Source of the DNA: an uncultured Thiotrichales bacterium
Lineage (GTDB): Bacteria > Pseudomonadota > Gammaproteobacteria > CAIRSR01
Direction: 5' to 3'
NCBI GenBank assembly: GCA_903824965.1
Contig: CAIJYR010000094.1
Span: 1 to 36,829 of the forward strand
DNA length: 36,829 nt
Shown here: positions 25,036-33,394 of the stretch, one piece after another
Layout of the letters: each line of letters opens with the position of its first letter
Position numbering within the stretch: the stretch's first letter is position 1
The notes under the pieces: model-generated
The model's input: only the letters and a program-made list of their open reading frames with translations
What the model was told of the DNA's origin: nothing
The model's database searches: none
Program-made: the position numbers and the translations under genes

Positions 25036-25040
25036 TACTG

Positions 25041-25208
25041 ATGAAGAAATTGTGGTTGATCGCATTTTTTATCTTTAGCATGAGCGCAGCCAGTGTTGCA
25101 CAAGCACGTTGGCACCACCACTCACACCATGGGCATCACTACGGACATCACTACGGACATCACTACGGGCATCACTACGGGCACGGGCACCACCACCGCC
25201 GTTGGTAA
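25041..25208 (+). CDS. secreted histidine-rich peptide, 55 aa
   Basis: From the ATG at 25041 a Sec-type signal peptide (MKKLWLIAFFIFSMSAASVA, likely cut after AQA) is followed by a mature part of about 33 residues of which 17 are His. It includes four HHYG units and ends HGHHHRRW. No cysteine or acidic residue is present. Such composition is typical of nickel-, zinc- or copper-binding peptides (compare the Hpn/HypB His-rich stretches), so a periplasmic or secreted metal buffer or sensor is the best guess. GGAG nine bases upstream lies inside the structured leader stem, so translation may be gated by RNA folding. The NRPS-like gene follows 55 bases downstream on the same strand. The tandem DNA repeat suggests that length varies between strains. 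No family is recognised. Confidence 0.75.
   Translation: MKKLWLIAFFIFSMSAASVAQARWHHHSHHGHHYGHHYGHHYGHHYGHGHHHRRW
25131..25178 (+). repeat. four tandem 12-bp repeats inside the His-rich peptide gene
   Basis: Four contiguous units of GG(G/A)CATCACTAC encode GHHY. The units differ only at the third base. Because 12 is a multiple of three, slippage would change the number of HHYG units without breaking the frame. Confidence 0.9.
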
Positions 25209-25263
25209 TCCCTCGCACGCCGTACGCTTTATCTGCCGAAATGAGCTTCTCTAACTTGCGGAG

Positions 25264-28200
25264 GTGTCGAGTCATCGATGCCTCCGAAAGCAACCCCTAT
25301 CCAGTTTTGCAACCCCCTTGCCTATCTCTGCCCTCGTATGGGGACCTAAGCGCCCCGATTTGCTCCGCGAAGAAACGTTACCTGATCTCCTAGAGGCCAC
25401 CGCACAGCGCGTGCCCGGACAGGCCGCCTTGGTCTTTGGGGATCGCACGCTGCGTTACGCCGAGCTTGACCGTGCTGCCGATCGCGCCGCACACCACCTG
25501 ATTGGGTTCGGGATTGGCCCCAACCAGTTTGTGGGTCTTTGGCTGCCGCGCGGCGTCGACCTGCTGGTGATGCAGCTCGCCATTACCAAAGCGGGCGCAG
25601 CTTGGCTGCCCTTTGATGCAGAAACTCCTATAGAACGGATTGCCGTGTGTCTTGCGGATGCAGGGGCAACGAGCCTGGTTGTCGCGGAGGAATGGATCGA
25701 TTGTGCAGCGACCTTGCGGACGATCCGCATCCTTGGGCAAGGGATGCTCAGCGCCGATCCAGAAAGTGATCCTCCCTCCTGGCGGCGACGTACAGGATTG
25801 TTGCCTACCCACCCGGCCTATGCCATTTATACTTCTGGTTCCACAGGGAAACCAAAGGGCATTGTGATCAGCCACCGGAGCATTTGCCATTTCTTACGGA
25901 GCGAGAACAGTGTCCTTGGGGTGCATGAACACGATCGGGTGTACCAAGGGTTCTCTGTTGCGTTCGACATGTCGTTTGAGGAAATCTGGATCGCTTGGCT
26001 GGTGGGCGCGACGTTGTGGATTGCTGAAAAAGCGTTGGCCATCGATCCAGAGGCTTTGCCTGCGGCCCTAGAAAATGCGGGGGTGACGGTACTACATGCG
26101 GTACCGACGCTTCTTGCGATGTTTCCGCGCGAGGTCGCGGGTCTGCGCCTCATCAACCTGGGAGGAGAAGCCTGTCCTGAGTCCTTGGCGGATCGTTGGG
26201 CAACCCCCGATCGTGCTCTTTTCAATACCTACGGGCCCACCGAGACGACGGTATCGGCAAGTGTCTCTCGGTTACAACGCGGCGAATCCGTCACCATCGG
26301 TAGACCCCTGCCCAACTATGGCATGGTAGTCCTCGACGAAGGCCATCAGTCGGTTGGTGTCGGTGAGCGTGGTGAATTATGCATCACAGGCCCAGGGCTT
26401 GCGCATGGTTACCTCGGACGCCCCGAACTGACCCGGGATCGATTTATCCCCAACCCTTGGGCGACTTCTGTACACGATGCGCGTTTATACCGCACAGGCG
26501 ATCTGGCCAGCATCGACGAACACGGGATTGTCCATTGCTTTGGCCGCACGGATGATCAGGTCAAAATTCGCGGGTTTCGGGTAGAACTTGGCGAGATTGA
26601 GGCGCTTCTGACCCAACAACCCTCGATCACAAGCGCCGCTGTGGTCATGCGCGACGATCAACTCGTGGCTTTTTGTACAACAGAAGGGGAGGGTGACACC
26701 AACAGTTTGCGCAAGGCACTCCAGAAAACGCTCCCCCCTTACATGGTACCTAGCCATGTGGAGCGGGTGCTCCAGTTGCCGCGTCTTGCTTCGGGAAAGG
26801 TCGATCGTAGCGCACTGCGCGTGATCCCCATCGCTTCTTCCATGACTGCTGTGAGCGATGAACCCCTCACATCCGCAGAGACGGTGCTCTTTGAAGGTCT
26901 AGCACGGATCTTCCCTGGACAAGCCATCACCCGATCGGCGGATTTTTTCGATGACTTAGGGGGGCATTCCCTGCTTGCGGCACGGTTGGTTTCGTATCTT
27001 CGACAAGACAGTCGGTTTGCCCATATTACCCTCGGTGAGATTTATCGGATCCGCCGCATTGGGTCTATTGCAGAGGCACTGACTGCGCTTCATGCGGAAA
27101 CGGCATCCTCCAGAGGTGCGCCAGAGGAGAGGTTGCCGCTTAGTTCCCCTCCAGCCTGGAAGCGGTTTGTCTGTGGGGTTGCCCAAGGGATCACCCTACC
27201 CCTGCTGATCTGTCTGCACATCAGCCACTGGCTTGCCCCCTTCTTCACCTACCATTATCTGACGGGCGATCCAGAGGACAGTATTGCACGGGCCGCAGGG
27301 TATTCCGTATTGGTATTCGTGATTGGCCAGTTGCTTGCCTTTCTGGTTGCGATTTTTGGTGCACGGGTGGTTCTTGGGAAGATTACCCCTGGCCATTATC
27401 CTCTGTGGGGAATCACGTTTTTCCGTTGGTGGTTATCAGAGCGACTCGTAGAGGTTGCACCAGCCTATCTGTTGTCGGGTTGTTCGCTTCAGAGCGGTTT
27501 TCTGCGTGCCCTGGGAGCCAACATTGGCAAAGAGGTGATGATTGGTTCGGTTGCGCTACGCGTGCCTTCGCTCCTGACGATCGAGGAAGGTGCAAGTCTC
27601 GGCAATGCCGTCAGTTTAGAAAACGCCCGCATTGAGTCCGGTCGCTTGATCATCGGTCGCATTCATATCGGTCGGGAAGTCTCGATAGGCTCCTATGCGG
27701 TACTGGAGGGAGAAGTCTCGATTGCCCCTTTTGGCAAACTAGAAGGTCTCTCGACCCTCTCCCAAGGGCAAACCATTCATGAATATGAACGCTGGATGGG
27801 TGCCCCAGCACGCAAAATAGGGGTCATAGATCCCGAACGTCGCCCCCACCGCTGGCCTGTTACGGCCTTGCGAAAACGCTTGGAGGTGGTTGGTTATTCT
27901 ATCGGTGCTTTATTAATCGCGATCCTGTTCTTTATACCGATTTTCCCCACCTTTATGGTGGTTGATGCCTTGGATGATCGCTGGTTGTCTTGGCTTGAAA
28001 AAGACAACAGTGCCTGGATCATCGCCTTGCGTTATTTTCTCTTGGCGATTCCCGCCAGTGCTTTGCTTATTTTTCTCACGGCATTGTTATCGGCTGCCAT
28101 TCGTTGGGTGGCACTTCCCCCTTTGTTGCCAGGCAGTTGGCTTGTGCACAGCGAGACCTATTACCGAAAATGGTTTGCCAATCAGATCCAAGAGGGCAGT

Positions 28201-29301
28201 ATGCATGTGTTGCATGGCGTTTACGCCACGGTCTATGCGCCCCTCTGGTATAGACTCCTCGGTGCCACTGTCGGCAAGAACGCTGAAATCTCGACCGCTA
28301 TGGGGGTAGTGCCCGACATGCTCACCCTCGGAGACGAGACTTTTATTGCCGATGCCGTCATGTTGGGGGATGATGAGGTAGATGGTGGCTGGATGACGGT
28401 ACAACGAACTGTGATTGGACATCGTAGTTTTGTTGGCAACGGTGCCTACGTTCCCGATGGTACAGTATTGCCGGACAATGTGCTTATCGGCGTCCAGAGT
28501 TATACACCAGAGGCAGGAAAAATGCAGGAGGGAGACACTTGGGTAGGATCACCGCCCATCCGCCTTCCGGCCAGAGAAACCTTGGGCGGTTTCCCAGAAC
28601 ACCTGACGTATTGTCCCTCTTGGCGTAGGCGTCTCGGTCGTGCCCTGGTAGAAGCGGTACGTATTGTGCTTCCTTTGGCGATTACCATTGGCGTTGGGTA
28701 TCTCATCGTCTTGGAAACCTTTGATGAGGCGGTCAATGAGTCCCTTGTTGTATTCGCACGGGATCTCGCAGTGGGTGGATTTGCTTATGGCATAGGTACT
28801 TTTGTTTTTGTGCTGATCTTAAAATGGACATTGATTGGCCGCTATGTTCCACGAGCAGTCCCGATGTGGACGCCGTTTGTGTGGATCTCTGAGGCAGTGA
28901 CCAATCTGTATGAGGCAATTGCGGTGCCCAATTTTTTGGATATGTTGCGAGGAACGCCCATGCTGGTACCCATGCTTCGCAGTTTGGGGGTGACGATAGG
29001 GCGGGGCGTCTATCTGGACAGTACCGATTTTACGGAGTTCGATTGCGTAGAAATCGGCGATTATGCCGAACTCAATGCTTGGGCAGGCCCGCAAACCCAC
29101 CTCTTTGAGGATCGAGTCATGAAAATCGGTCGGGTGCGAATCGGGGCACGCAGCACCCTTCGAACCCGTGGAATTGTCCTCTACGATGCAGAGGTCGGAG
29201 AAGGGGCCATTTTAGGGCCACTGACCCTCGTGCTCAAGGGAGAACATATCCCGCCAGGAACGGCATGGATTGGATCACCCGCACAACCAGGTCGGTGCTA
29301 A
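25264..29301 (+). CDS. Pls/PosA-like NRPS: adenylation-carrier-membrane LbH protein
   Basis: A 1345-aa protein. Residues about 35-525 are a complete adenylation domain: YTSGSTGKPKG, FDMSFEEIW (with the Asp that binds the alpha-amino group), NTYGPTETT, GELCITG, YRTGDLA, DDQVKIRGFRVELGEIEALL and LASGKVDRSAL. A peptidyl carrier domain follows with the phosphopantetheine serine in DDLGGHSLLA (about 569). From about 630 on come several pairs of transmembrane helices alternating with left-handed beta-helix hexapeptide repeats (about 750-840, 1010-1080, 1230-1340). This matches the terminal domain of Pls/PosA synthetases, which make homopolymers of amino acids such as epsilon-poly-lysine. The product here is unknown. 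The GTG at 25264 has GAG adjacent rather than spaced, so the start is uncertain. No condensation, thioesterase or phosphopantetheinyl-transferase gene is near. Confidence 0.9.
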   Translation: MSSHRCLRKQPLSSFATPLPISALVWGPKRPDLLREETLPDLLEATAQRVPGQAALVFGDRTLRYAELDRAADRAAHHLIGFGIGPNQFVGLWLPRGVDLLVMQLAITKAGAAWLPFDAETPIERIAVCLADAGATSLVVAEEWIDCAATLRTIRILGQGMLSADPESDPPSWRRRTGLLPTHPAYAIYTSGSTGKPKGIVISHRSICHFLRSENSVLGVHEHDRVYQGFSVAFDMSFEEIWIAWLVGATLWIAEKALAIDPEALPAALENAGVTVLHAVPTLLAMFPREVAGLRLINLGGEACPESLADRWATPDRALFNTYGPTETTVSASVSRLQRGESVTIGRPLPNYGMVVLDEGHQSVGVGERGELCITGPGLAHGYLGRPELTRDRFIPNPWATSVHDARLYRTGDLASIDEHGIVHCFGRTDDQVKIRGFRVELGEIEALLTQQPSITSAAVVMRDDQLVAFCTTEGEGDTNSLRKALQKTLPPYMVPSHVERVLQLPRLASGKVDRSALRVIPIASSMTAVSDEPLTSAETVLFEGLARIFPGQAITRSADFFDDLGGHSLLAARLVSYLRQDSRFAHITLGEIYRIRRIGSIAEALTALHAETASSRGAPEERLPLSSPPAWKRFVCGVAQGITLPLLICLHISHWLAPFFTYHYLTGDPEDSIARAAGYSVLVFVIGQLLAFLVAIFGARVVLGKITPGHYPLWGITFFRWWLSERLVEVAPAYLLSGCSLQSGFLRALGANIGKEVMIGSVALRVPSLLTIEEGASLGNAVSLENARIESGRLIIGRIHIGREVSIGSYAVLEGEVSIAPFGKLEGLSTLSQGQTIHEYERWMGAPARKIGVIDPERRPHRWPVTALRKRLEVVGYSIGALLIAILFFIPIFPTFMVVDALDDRWLSWLEKDNSAWIIALRYFLLAIPASALLIFLTALLSAAIRWVALPPLLPGSWLVHSETYYRKWFANQIQEGSMHVLHGVYATVYAPLWYRLLGATVGKNAEISTAMGVVPDMLTLGDETFIADAVMLGDDEVDGGWMTVQRTVIGHRSFVGNGAYVPDGTVLPDNVLIGVQSYTPEAGKMQEGDTWVGSPPIRLPARETLGGFPEHLTYCPSWRRRLGRALVEAVRIVLPLAITIGVGYLIVLETFDEAVNESLVVFARDLAVGGFAYGIGTFVFVLILKWTLIGRYVPRAVPMWTPFVWISEAVTNLYEAIAVPNFLDMLRGTPMLVPMLRSLGVTIGRGVYLDSTDFTEFDCVEIGDYAELNAWAGPQTHLFEDRVMKIGRVRIGARSTLRTRGIVLYDAEVGEGAILGPLTLVLKGEHIPPGTAWIGSPAQPGRC

Positions 29302-29344
29302 AATGCAATTTTTAGACTTTGTATTGATTTTAGAAAGATCAAGA

Positions 29345-29415
29345 TTCAGATCAAGATCAAAAACAGCCCCCTACCTCACCCCAACCCCTCTCCTTCCAGG
29401 AGAGGGGCAATCTAA
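29345..29415. terminator. dispersed hairpin repeat, copy 2, bidirectional terminator-like
   Basis: It lies between two convergent genes (the NRPS-like stop at 29301 and the ubiV stop at 29418). The core is a perfect 10-bp stem, CCCCTCTCCT (29385-29394) with AGGAGAGGGG (29398-29407), and a TCC loop, preceded by ATCAAAAACAG and followed by CAATCTAAAAT. The same flanks and core occur at about 7205-7290. The T-tract is poor, so termination is inferred from position and stem strength. Confidence 0.6.
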
Positions 29416-29417
29416 AA

Positions 29418-30275
29418 TCACGCAATCCCCGGTTTCTCAAACCAATAGCCGCTGCAGAAACCCTCCGCTGGGGCCTCGGGCATGGTGGGACGTTTTCCCT
29501 CCAGCGCCTCCCGAAAGGCGGTGACTACCGGCAGAGTCTGTACAGAAGGCGTGATACGCACCACATCGACCTGCAAAGCAGCCATCTCTGGCAATTCGCC
29601 GATCAAATTGTAAATCGGTGCTGACATGGTTTGGATGCCATTTAACAGCAGAAAGGGCTGATTCTCTTGAGAATACAGCACCATCCCCTCGGGATAGTCT
29701 AGACAACGGTACTGGCAATCGTCCTTTGGGAGATTGTGTGCACGGGCGGTAAAACAACGCGCAGACAAAGACAAAGGCAGGCGACCGTAGGCATAGATCT
29801 CTACCTCAAGCCCCTCCGGTCGATCTTTCTGAAGATCAGCGAGTGTCGTGCGCGATAACTCCACGGGCAACACCCAACGCTTCAACCCCCTCCCCACCAG
29901 AAAACGCAACGACCGTTGGTTATAAAGATTCACCAGGGGGCCTGTCACAAACGGCGTTTTTCCTGCCATTCGATGGACGGCCGCCATGTCGTTTGCCTCC
30001 ACCAAAAAACGCCCGTTTTCACAGATGCGGCGTAGCATTTTCAGTTCCGATTCTGCCTCGATCAAAGACAAGGTAGAAAGCACGACCTCTTTGCCCGTTG
30101 CCGCCAAGCGTTCTCCAACCTCCAACCACTCCTCTAGCGACAGGGATCGACGCTTCGAGCAGAGCGTTTCACCAAGGTACACAATGTCCACAGGCCAACC
30201 CGCCACCTGATCGTAGAACGAGAACAGGGCATCATGAGACCAGTAATAAGGGACGGGGCCAAGGGAAAGTTTCAT
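29418..30275 (-). CDS. ubiV: UbiV-type peptidase U32 family protein, O2-independent ubiquinone synthesis
   Basis: A 285-aa protein from the ATG at 30275, chosen because MKLSLGP is the family's canonical start; the open frame runs on upstream into the VKOR gene. It carries the UbiV hallmarks: YLGETLCSKR with Cys39, and a CX12CX3C-type set (Cys174, Cys187, Cys191) with the spacing of the four 4Fe-4S ligands of Escherichia coli UbiV. UbiU and UbiV together hydroxylate the ubiquinone ring without oxygen, with UbiT as accessory. Neither ubiU nor ubiT is in the window, which is unusual since ubiU is commonly adjacent. It follows the VKOR gene by 14 bases and is probably co-transcribed with it and trx. 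It points to an organism that respires under low oxygen. Confidence 0.9.
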   Translation of the reverse strand: MKLSLGPVPYYWSHDALFSFYDQVAGWPVDIVYLGETLCSKRRSLSLEEWLEVGERLAATGKEVVLSTLSLIEAESELKMLRRICENGRFLVEANDMAAVHRMAGKTPFVTGPLVNLYNQRSLRFLVGRGLKRWVLPVELSRTTLADLQKDRPEGLEVEIYAYGRLPLSLSARCFTARAHNLPKDDCQYRCLDYPEGMVLYSQENQPFLLLNGIQTMSAPIYNLIGELPEMAALQVDVVRITPSVQTLPVVTAFREALEGKRPTMPEAPAEGFCSGYWFEKPGIA

Positions 30276-30289
30276 AATCTGCGTCCTGA

Positions 30290-31303
30290 TCAACGCGCCA
30301 CAGCCCCCGTCAGCAACCACAGCGCCGCCGTCATAGAGAGTGCGGAACTGATGCACCAAAGGCAAGTAGCACCAATCACAAAGGGTTCCAGTGTGGTGAG
30401 TCGTAGCGAAAACAAAAACCCGGCCAAAGCGACAGCCCAAGGCAACCAATGCCATCCACCACCCTGTGGCGAGAATCGCCGGGCCAGTACCCAAGTGACC
30501 AGGATGGTAGCCCAGCCGATGATCCCGAAAATCCCCAAGGGAATGCCAAAGAGGTGAGCATACTCGCTAGACTGCACTTTGCTGCAATCCCCCACTGGGC
30601 CGCAGAGGGGCGCCACATGGGCAAGTGCAGCATAGGCGGTGTAGACAGAGACAAACGCGCCCACCAGCATCACCCAAGGTAGCAACTTTTGATGAAGGGG
30701 GTGGATGGGTTGTGGACTGTCGGTACGACGACGCAAACGCACCACAACGTGCGCAAACACCAACACCATGCAGCACAGCACAACAATCGCCAGTGCATTG
30801 CCGATGGGATCTTGCATAAAAAGATCGTATCGGCTTGTGGGAGGCGAAGGTCGCTGGACGGGTACCGATTGTGCCTTGAGTGCACGTATCCCCTCGGGCA
30901 GGAGCGAGGCAAGCCCTGGCAAATCGGGCCAACGGGTCGCTTCTGACAAAGCATCGAAACCATCGCCTAGTGCTGCAGCAATCGCATCCACGCCGACCAG
31001 CGCCTTTTTTCCCACTACGGCAACGGGGACACCCTGCCAAGCACCAAGACCATAGGACGACGCCGCCGCCTGATAGATCAACGCTCCCGCAGGTTGTGTC
31101 ACATCCACCTGTGCCAGGGTAAGGCGATCACCGTAGTGTTCTGCAAGGGATGGCAGAAGATAGCTATACAGATCCTGACAAGGCGCACACTGGGGGGAAA
31201 TAAAAAGAACCGCCCGCACGCTTGTTGTGGGATCTGCCTTTGCCATGGCGGTCGTCAGAGACACCGCCAGGAAGAACAGCGAAAAGAGGAACGATCGAGG
31301 CAT
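30290..31303 (-). CDS. thioredoxin-like / VKOR fusion membrane protein
   Basis: A 337-aa protein from the ATG at 31303, which gives a clean signal sequence (FLFSLFFLAVSLTTAMA). Residues about 25-125 form a thioredoxin-like domain with a Cys39-Ala-Pro-Cys42 active site in SPQCAPCQDLY. The rest is a VKOR domain with about five membrane helices, the loop cysteine pair Cys234/Cys240 (CGPVGDC) and the quinone-site CLWC (Cys314/Cys317). VKOR domains pass electrons from periplasmic disulfide formation to quinone, replacing DsbB. Here the order is thioredoxin first and VKOR second, the reverse of common cyanobacterial fusions. It sits between trx and ubiV, a plausible redox/quinone operon. Confidence 0.88.
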   Translation of the reverse strand: MPRSFLFSLFFLAVSLTTAMAKADPTTSVRAVLFISPQCAPCQDLYSYLLPSLAEHYGDRLTLAQVDVTQPAGALIYQAAASSYGLGAWQGVPVAVVGKKALVGVDAIAAALGDGFDALSEATRWPDLPGLASLLPEGIRALKAQSVPVQRPSPPTSRYDLFMQDPIGNALAIVVLCCMVLVFAHVVVRLRRRTDSPQPIHPLHQKLLPWVMLVGAFVSVYTAYAALAHVAPLCGPVGDCSKVQSSEYAHLFGIPLGIFGIIGWATILVTWVLARRFSPQGGGWHWLPWAVALAGFLFSLRLTTLEPFVIGATCLWCISSALSMTAALWLLTGAVAR

Positions 31304-31348
31304 AGTTCGCTTCTGAAGCTTCAGGGATACCACCGTCCATGCCACACA

Positions 31349-31723
31349 TTATTGTGTGGCATTGGCTTCTTGGTCAGCGATGTCTTTGTGTACTTGTACC
31401 ATGTCGATCTGCTTGGCCTGGTTGACCAAAGCCTCCAGATCAGCGGCAGAGAGTGCGCCTGGTTCAGAGTACACGATGACCTTTTCACGGAAAATCATCA
31501 GTGTGGGGATAGAACGGATTTGGAAATACTGGGCAAGCTCCCGCTCTACCTCGGTGTTGACTTTACAAAACAAAAAACCAGGGTGACTCTCGGATACTTT
31601 TTCGAAAGTCGGTTTGAAAGAACGACAGGGGCCGCACCAAGGCGCCCAAAAGTCTATGATGATGGAGTCATGATCCTGAATGGTTTGTTCAAAATTGTCT
31701 TTCGTAAGATCGAGGGTTGCCAT
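31349..31723 (-). CDS. thioredoxin
   Basis: A 124-aa cytoplasmic thioredoxin with the canonical FWAPWCGPC active site (Cys30, Cys33), the VNTE strand and the cis-proline loop RSIPTLMIF. It reduces protein disulfides. It is slightly longer than the usual 105-110 residues because of a C-terminal tail (KQIDMVQVHKDIADQEANATQ) of unknown role. Lacking a zinc-binding N-terminus, it is not TrxC-like. It lies 45 bases upstream of the VKOR fusion gene. An AGAG ribosome site precedes the ATG at 31723. Confidence 0.93.
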   Translation of the reverse strand: MATLDLTKDNFEQTIQDHDSIIIDFWAPWCGPCRSFKPTFEKVSESHPGFLFCKVNTEVERELAQYFQIRSIPTLMIFREKVIVYSEPGALSAADLEALVNQAKQIDMVQVHKDIADQEANATQ

Positions 31724-31796
31724 AGCGATCGCTCTTTGTTATGGAGTGCGTGCTATCCCCACTGCTCTTCGTGAGAACAGAGGGGATAAGCGAAGG

Positions 31797-32504
<708 letters not shown>

Positions 32505-32566
32505 CTAGCGCAAAGTAGCTTACAGAGGAAAGATGCCAGAACCAACCGACCAAGGTACAATAGGCT

Positions 32567-33343
32567 ATGATCGCTACTCGCCTGAACCCCCTTGCTACCG
32601 CACGTTGTGCCGTGCTCGTAGCTGTTTTGCTTGCCTTTGACGTCCCGAATGCGGCTGGGGTCTGTACTGACCCACCTGCCTCTGGCGTTATCTGGATCGG
32701 GTGTGACAAACACAACGCGGATCTCAGGGGTGCTGTGCTGGATCATGCGGTACTCACCCACAGTCATCTCGCAGGTGCCAACCTCGCGGGTGCCGACCTC
32801 ACCGGATCGGATCTCAACTTCAGTCAGCTAAACGCGGCTCATCTGGAAGGAGCACGCTTAAGCAGTGCAACACTGGTCGGTGCCGATTTGCGCCAAGCGT
32901 CGCTCATCGGGGCGCTTTTGGACGGTGTACGACTCGATCGAGCCCTCCTAGAGGAAGCAATCCTAGATCATGCCCATTTGAACGGTGCCTCTTTGTACGA
33001 TGCCAGAGCACACAAGGTGCGGTTGCCAGAAGCAGAATTGAATGGTGCTATCCTGGATCAAAGTGATTTGCGGGACGCAAACTTCGTGGGTGCCTCTCTA
33101 CGTAAGGCTAGTTTGATCCAAAGCCAGTTGGAAGGAGCACAGTTGTGCCATGCCAACCTTGAAAAGGCACGTTTCGATCGCGCACGACTCTCCGGCGCAG
33201 ACCTCACAGGTGCGAACCTATCGGGTGCCTCTTTAGCGGGCGCGGATCTCACCGGCACGCACCTAGAGGGTGCACAGCTCGACAACACCATCTGGAGCGA
33301 TCACCATCGGTGTAAACCGGGCGATGTTAGCACCTGCCAATAA
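32567..33343 (+). CDS. secreted pentapeptide-repeat protein
   Basis: A 258-aa protein. A signal peptide (ARCAVLVAVLLAFDVPNAAG) is followed by a cysteine-framed cap (VCTDPPASGVIWIGC), then about 36 pentapeptide units of A(N/D)LxG type forming a right-handed quadrilateral helix (for example ANLAGADLTGSDLNFSQL), and a C-terminal cap TIWSDHHRCKPGDVSTC. Two Cys pairs could make disulfides at the ends. The function of this exported family is unknown. It is the only plus-strand gene in the stretch. TACAAT stands six bases before the ATG with no good ribosome site, so either the mRNA is leaderless or translation starts elsewhere. Confidence 0.88.
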   Translation: MIATRLNPLATARCAVLVAVLLAFDVPNAAGVCTDPPASGVIWIGCDKHNADLRGAVLDHAVLTHSHLAGANLAGADLTGSDLNFSQLNAAHLEGARLSSATLVGADLRQASLIGALLDGVRLDRALLEEAILDHAHLNGASLYDARAHKVRLPEAELNGAILDQSDLRDANFVGASLRKASLIQSQLEGAQLCHANLEKARFDRARLSGADLTGANLSGASLAGADLTGTHLEGAQLDNTIWSDHHRCKPGDVSTCQ

Positions 33344-33394
33344 GAGCCGCCCCAAGCAGTGCGGAGACTTCGGGCTGACGCAGGAAACAGGCAA

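Noticed and set aside
24895-25040. c-di-GMP (GEMM) or other known riboswitch
   Set aside because: The characteristic conserved bases of the riboswitches I know are not present, so it is reported only as an unclassified structured leader.
25217-25393. Alternative N-terminus of the NRPS-like protein in another frame (MSFSNLRRC...)
   Set aside because: That frame hits a stop at 25393, while the GTG frame continues directly into the adenylation domain.
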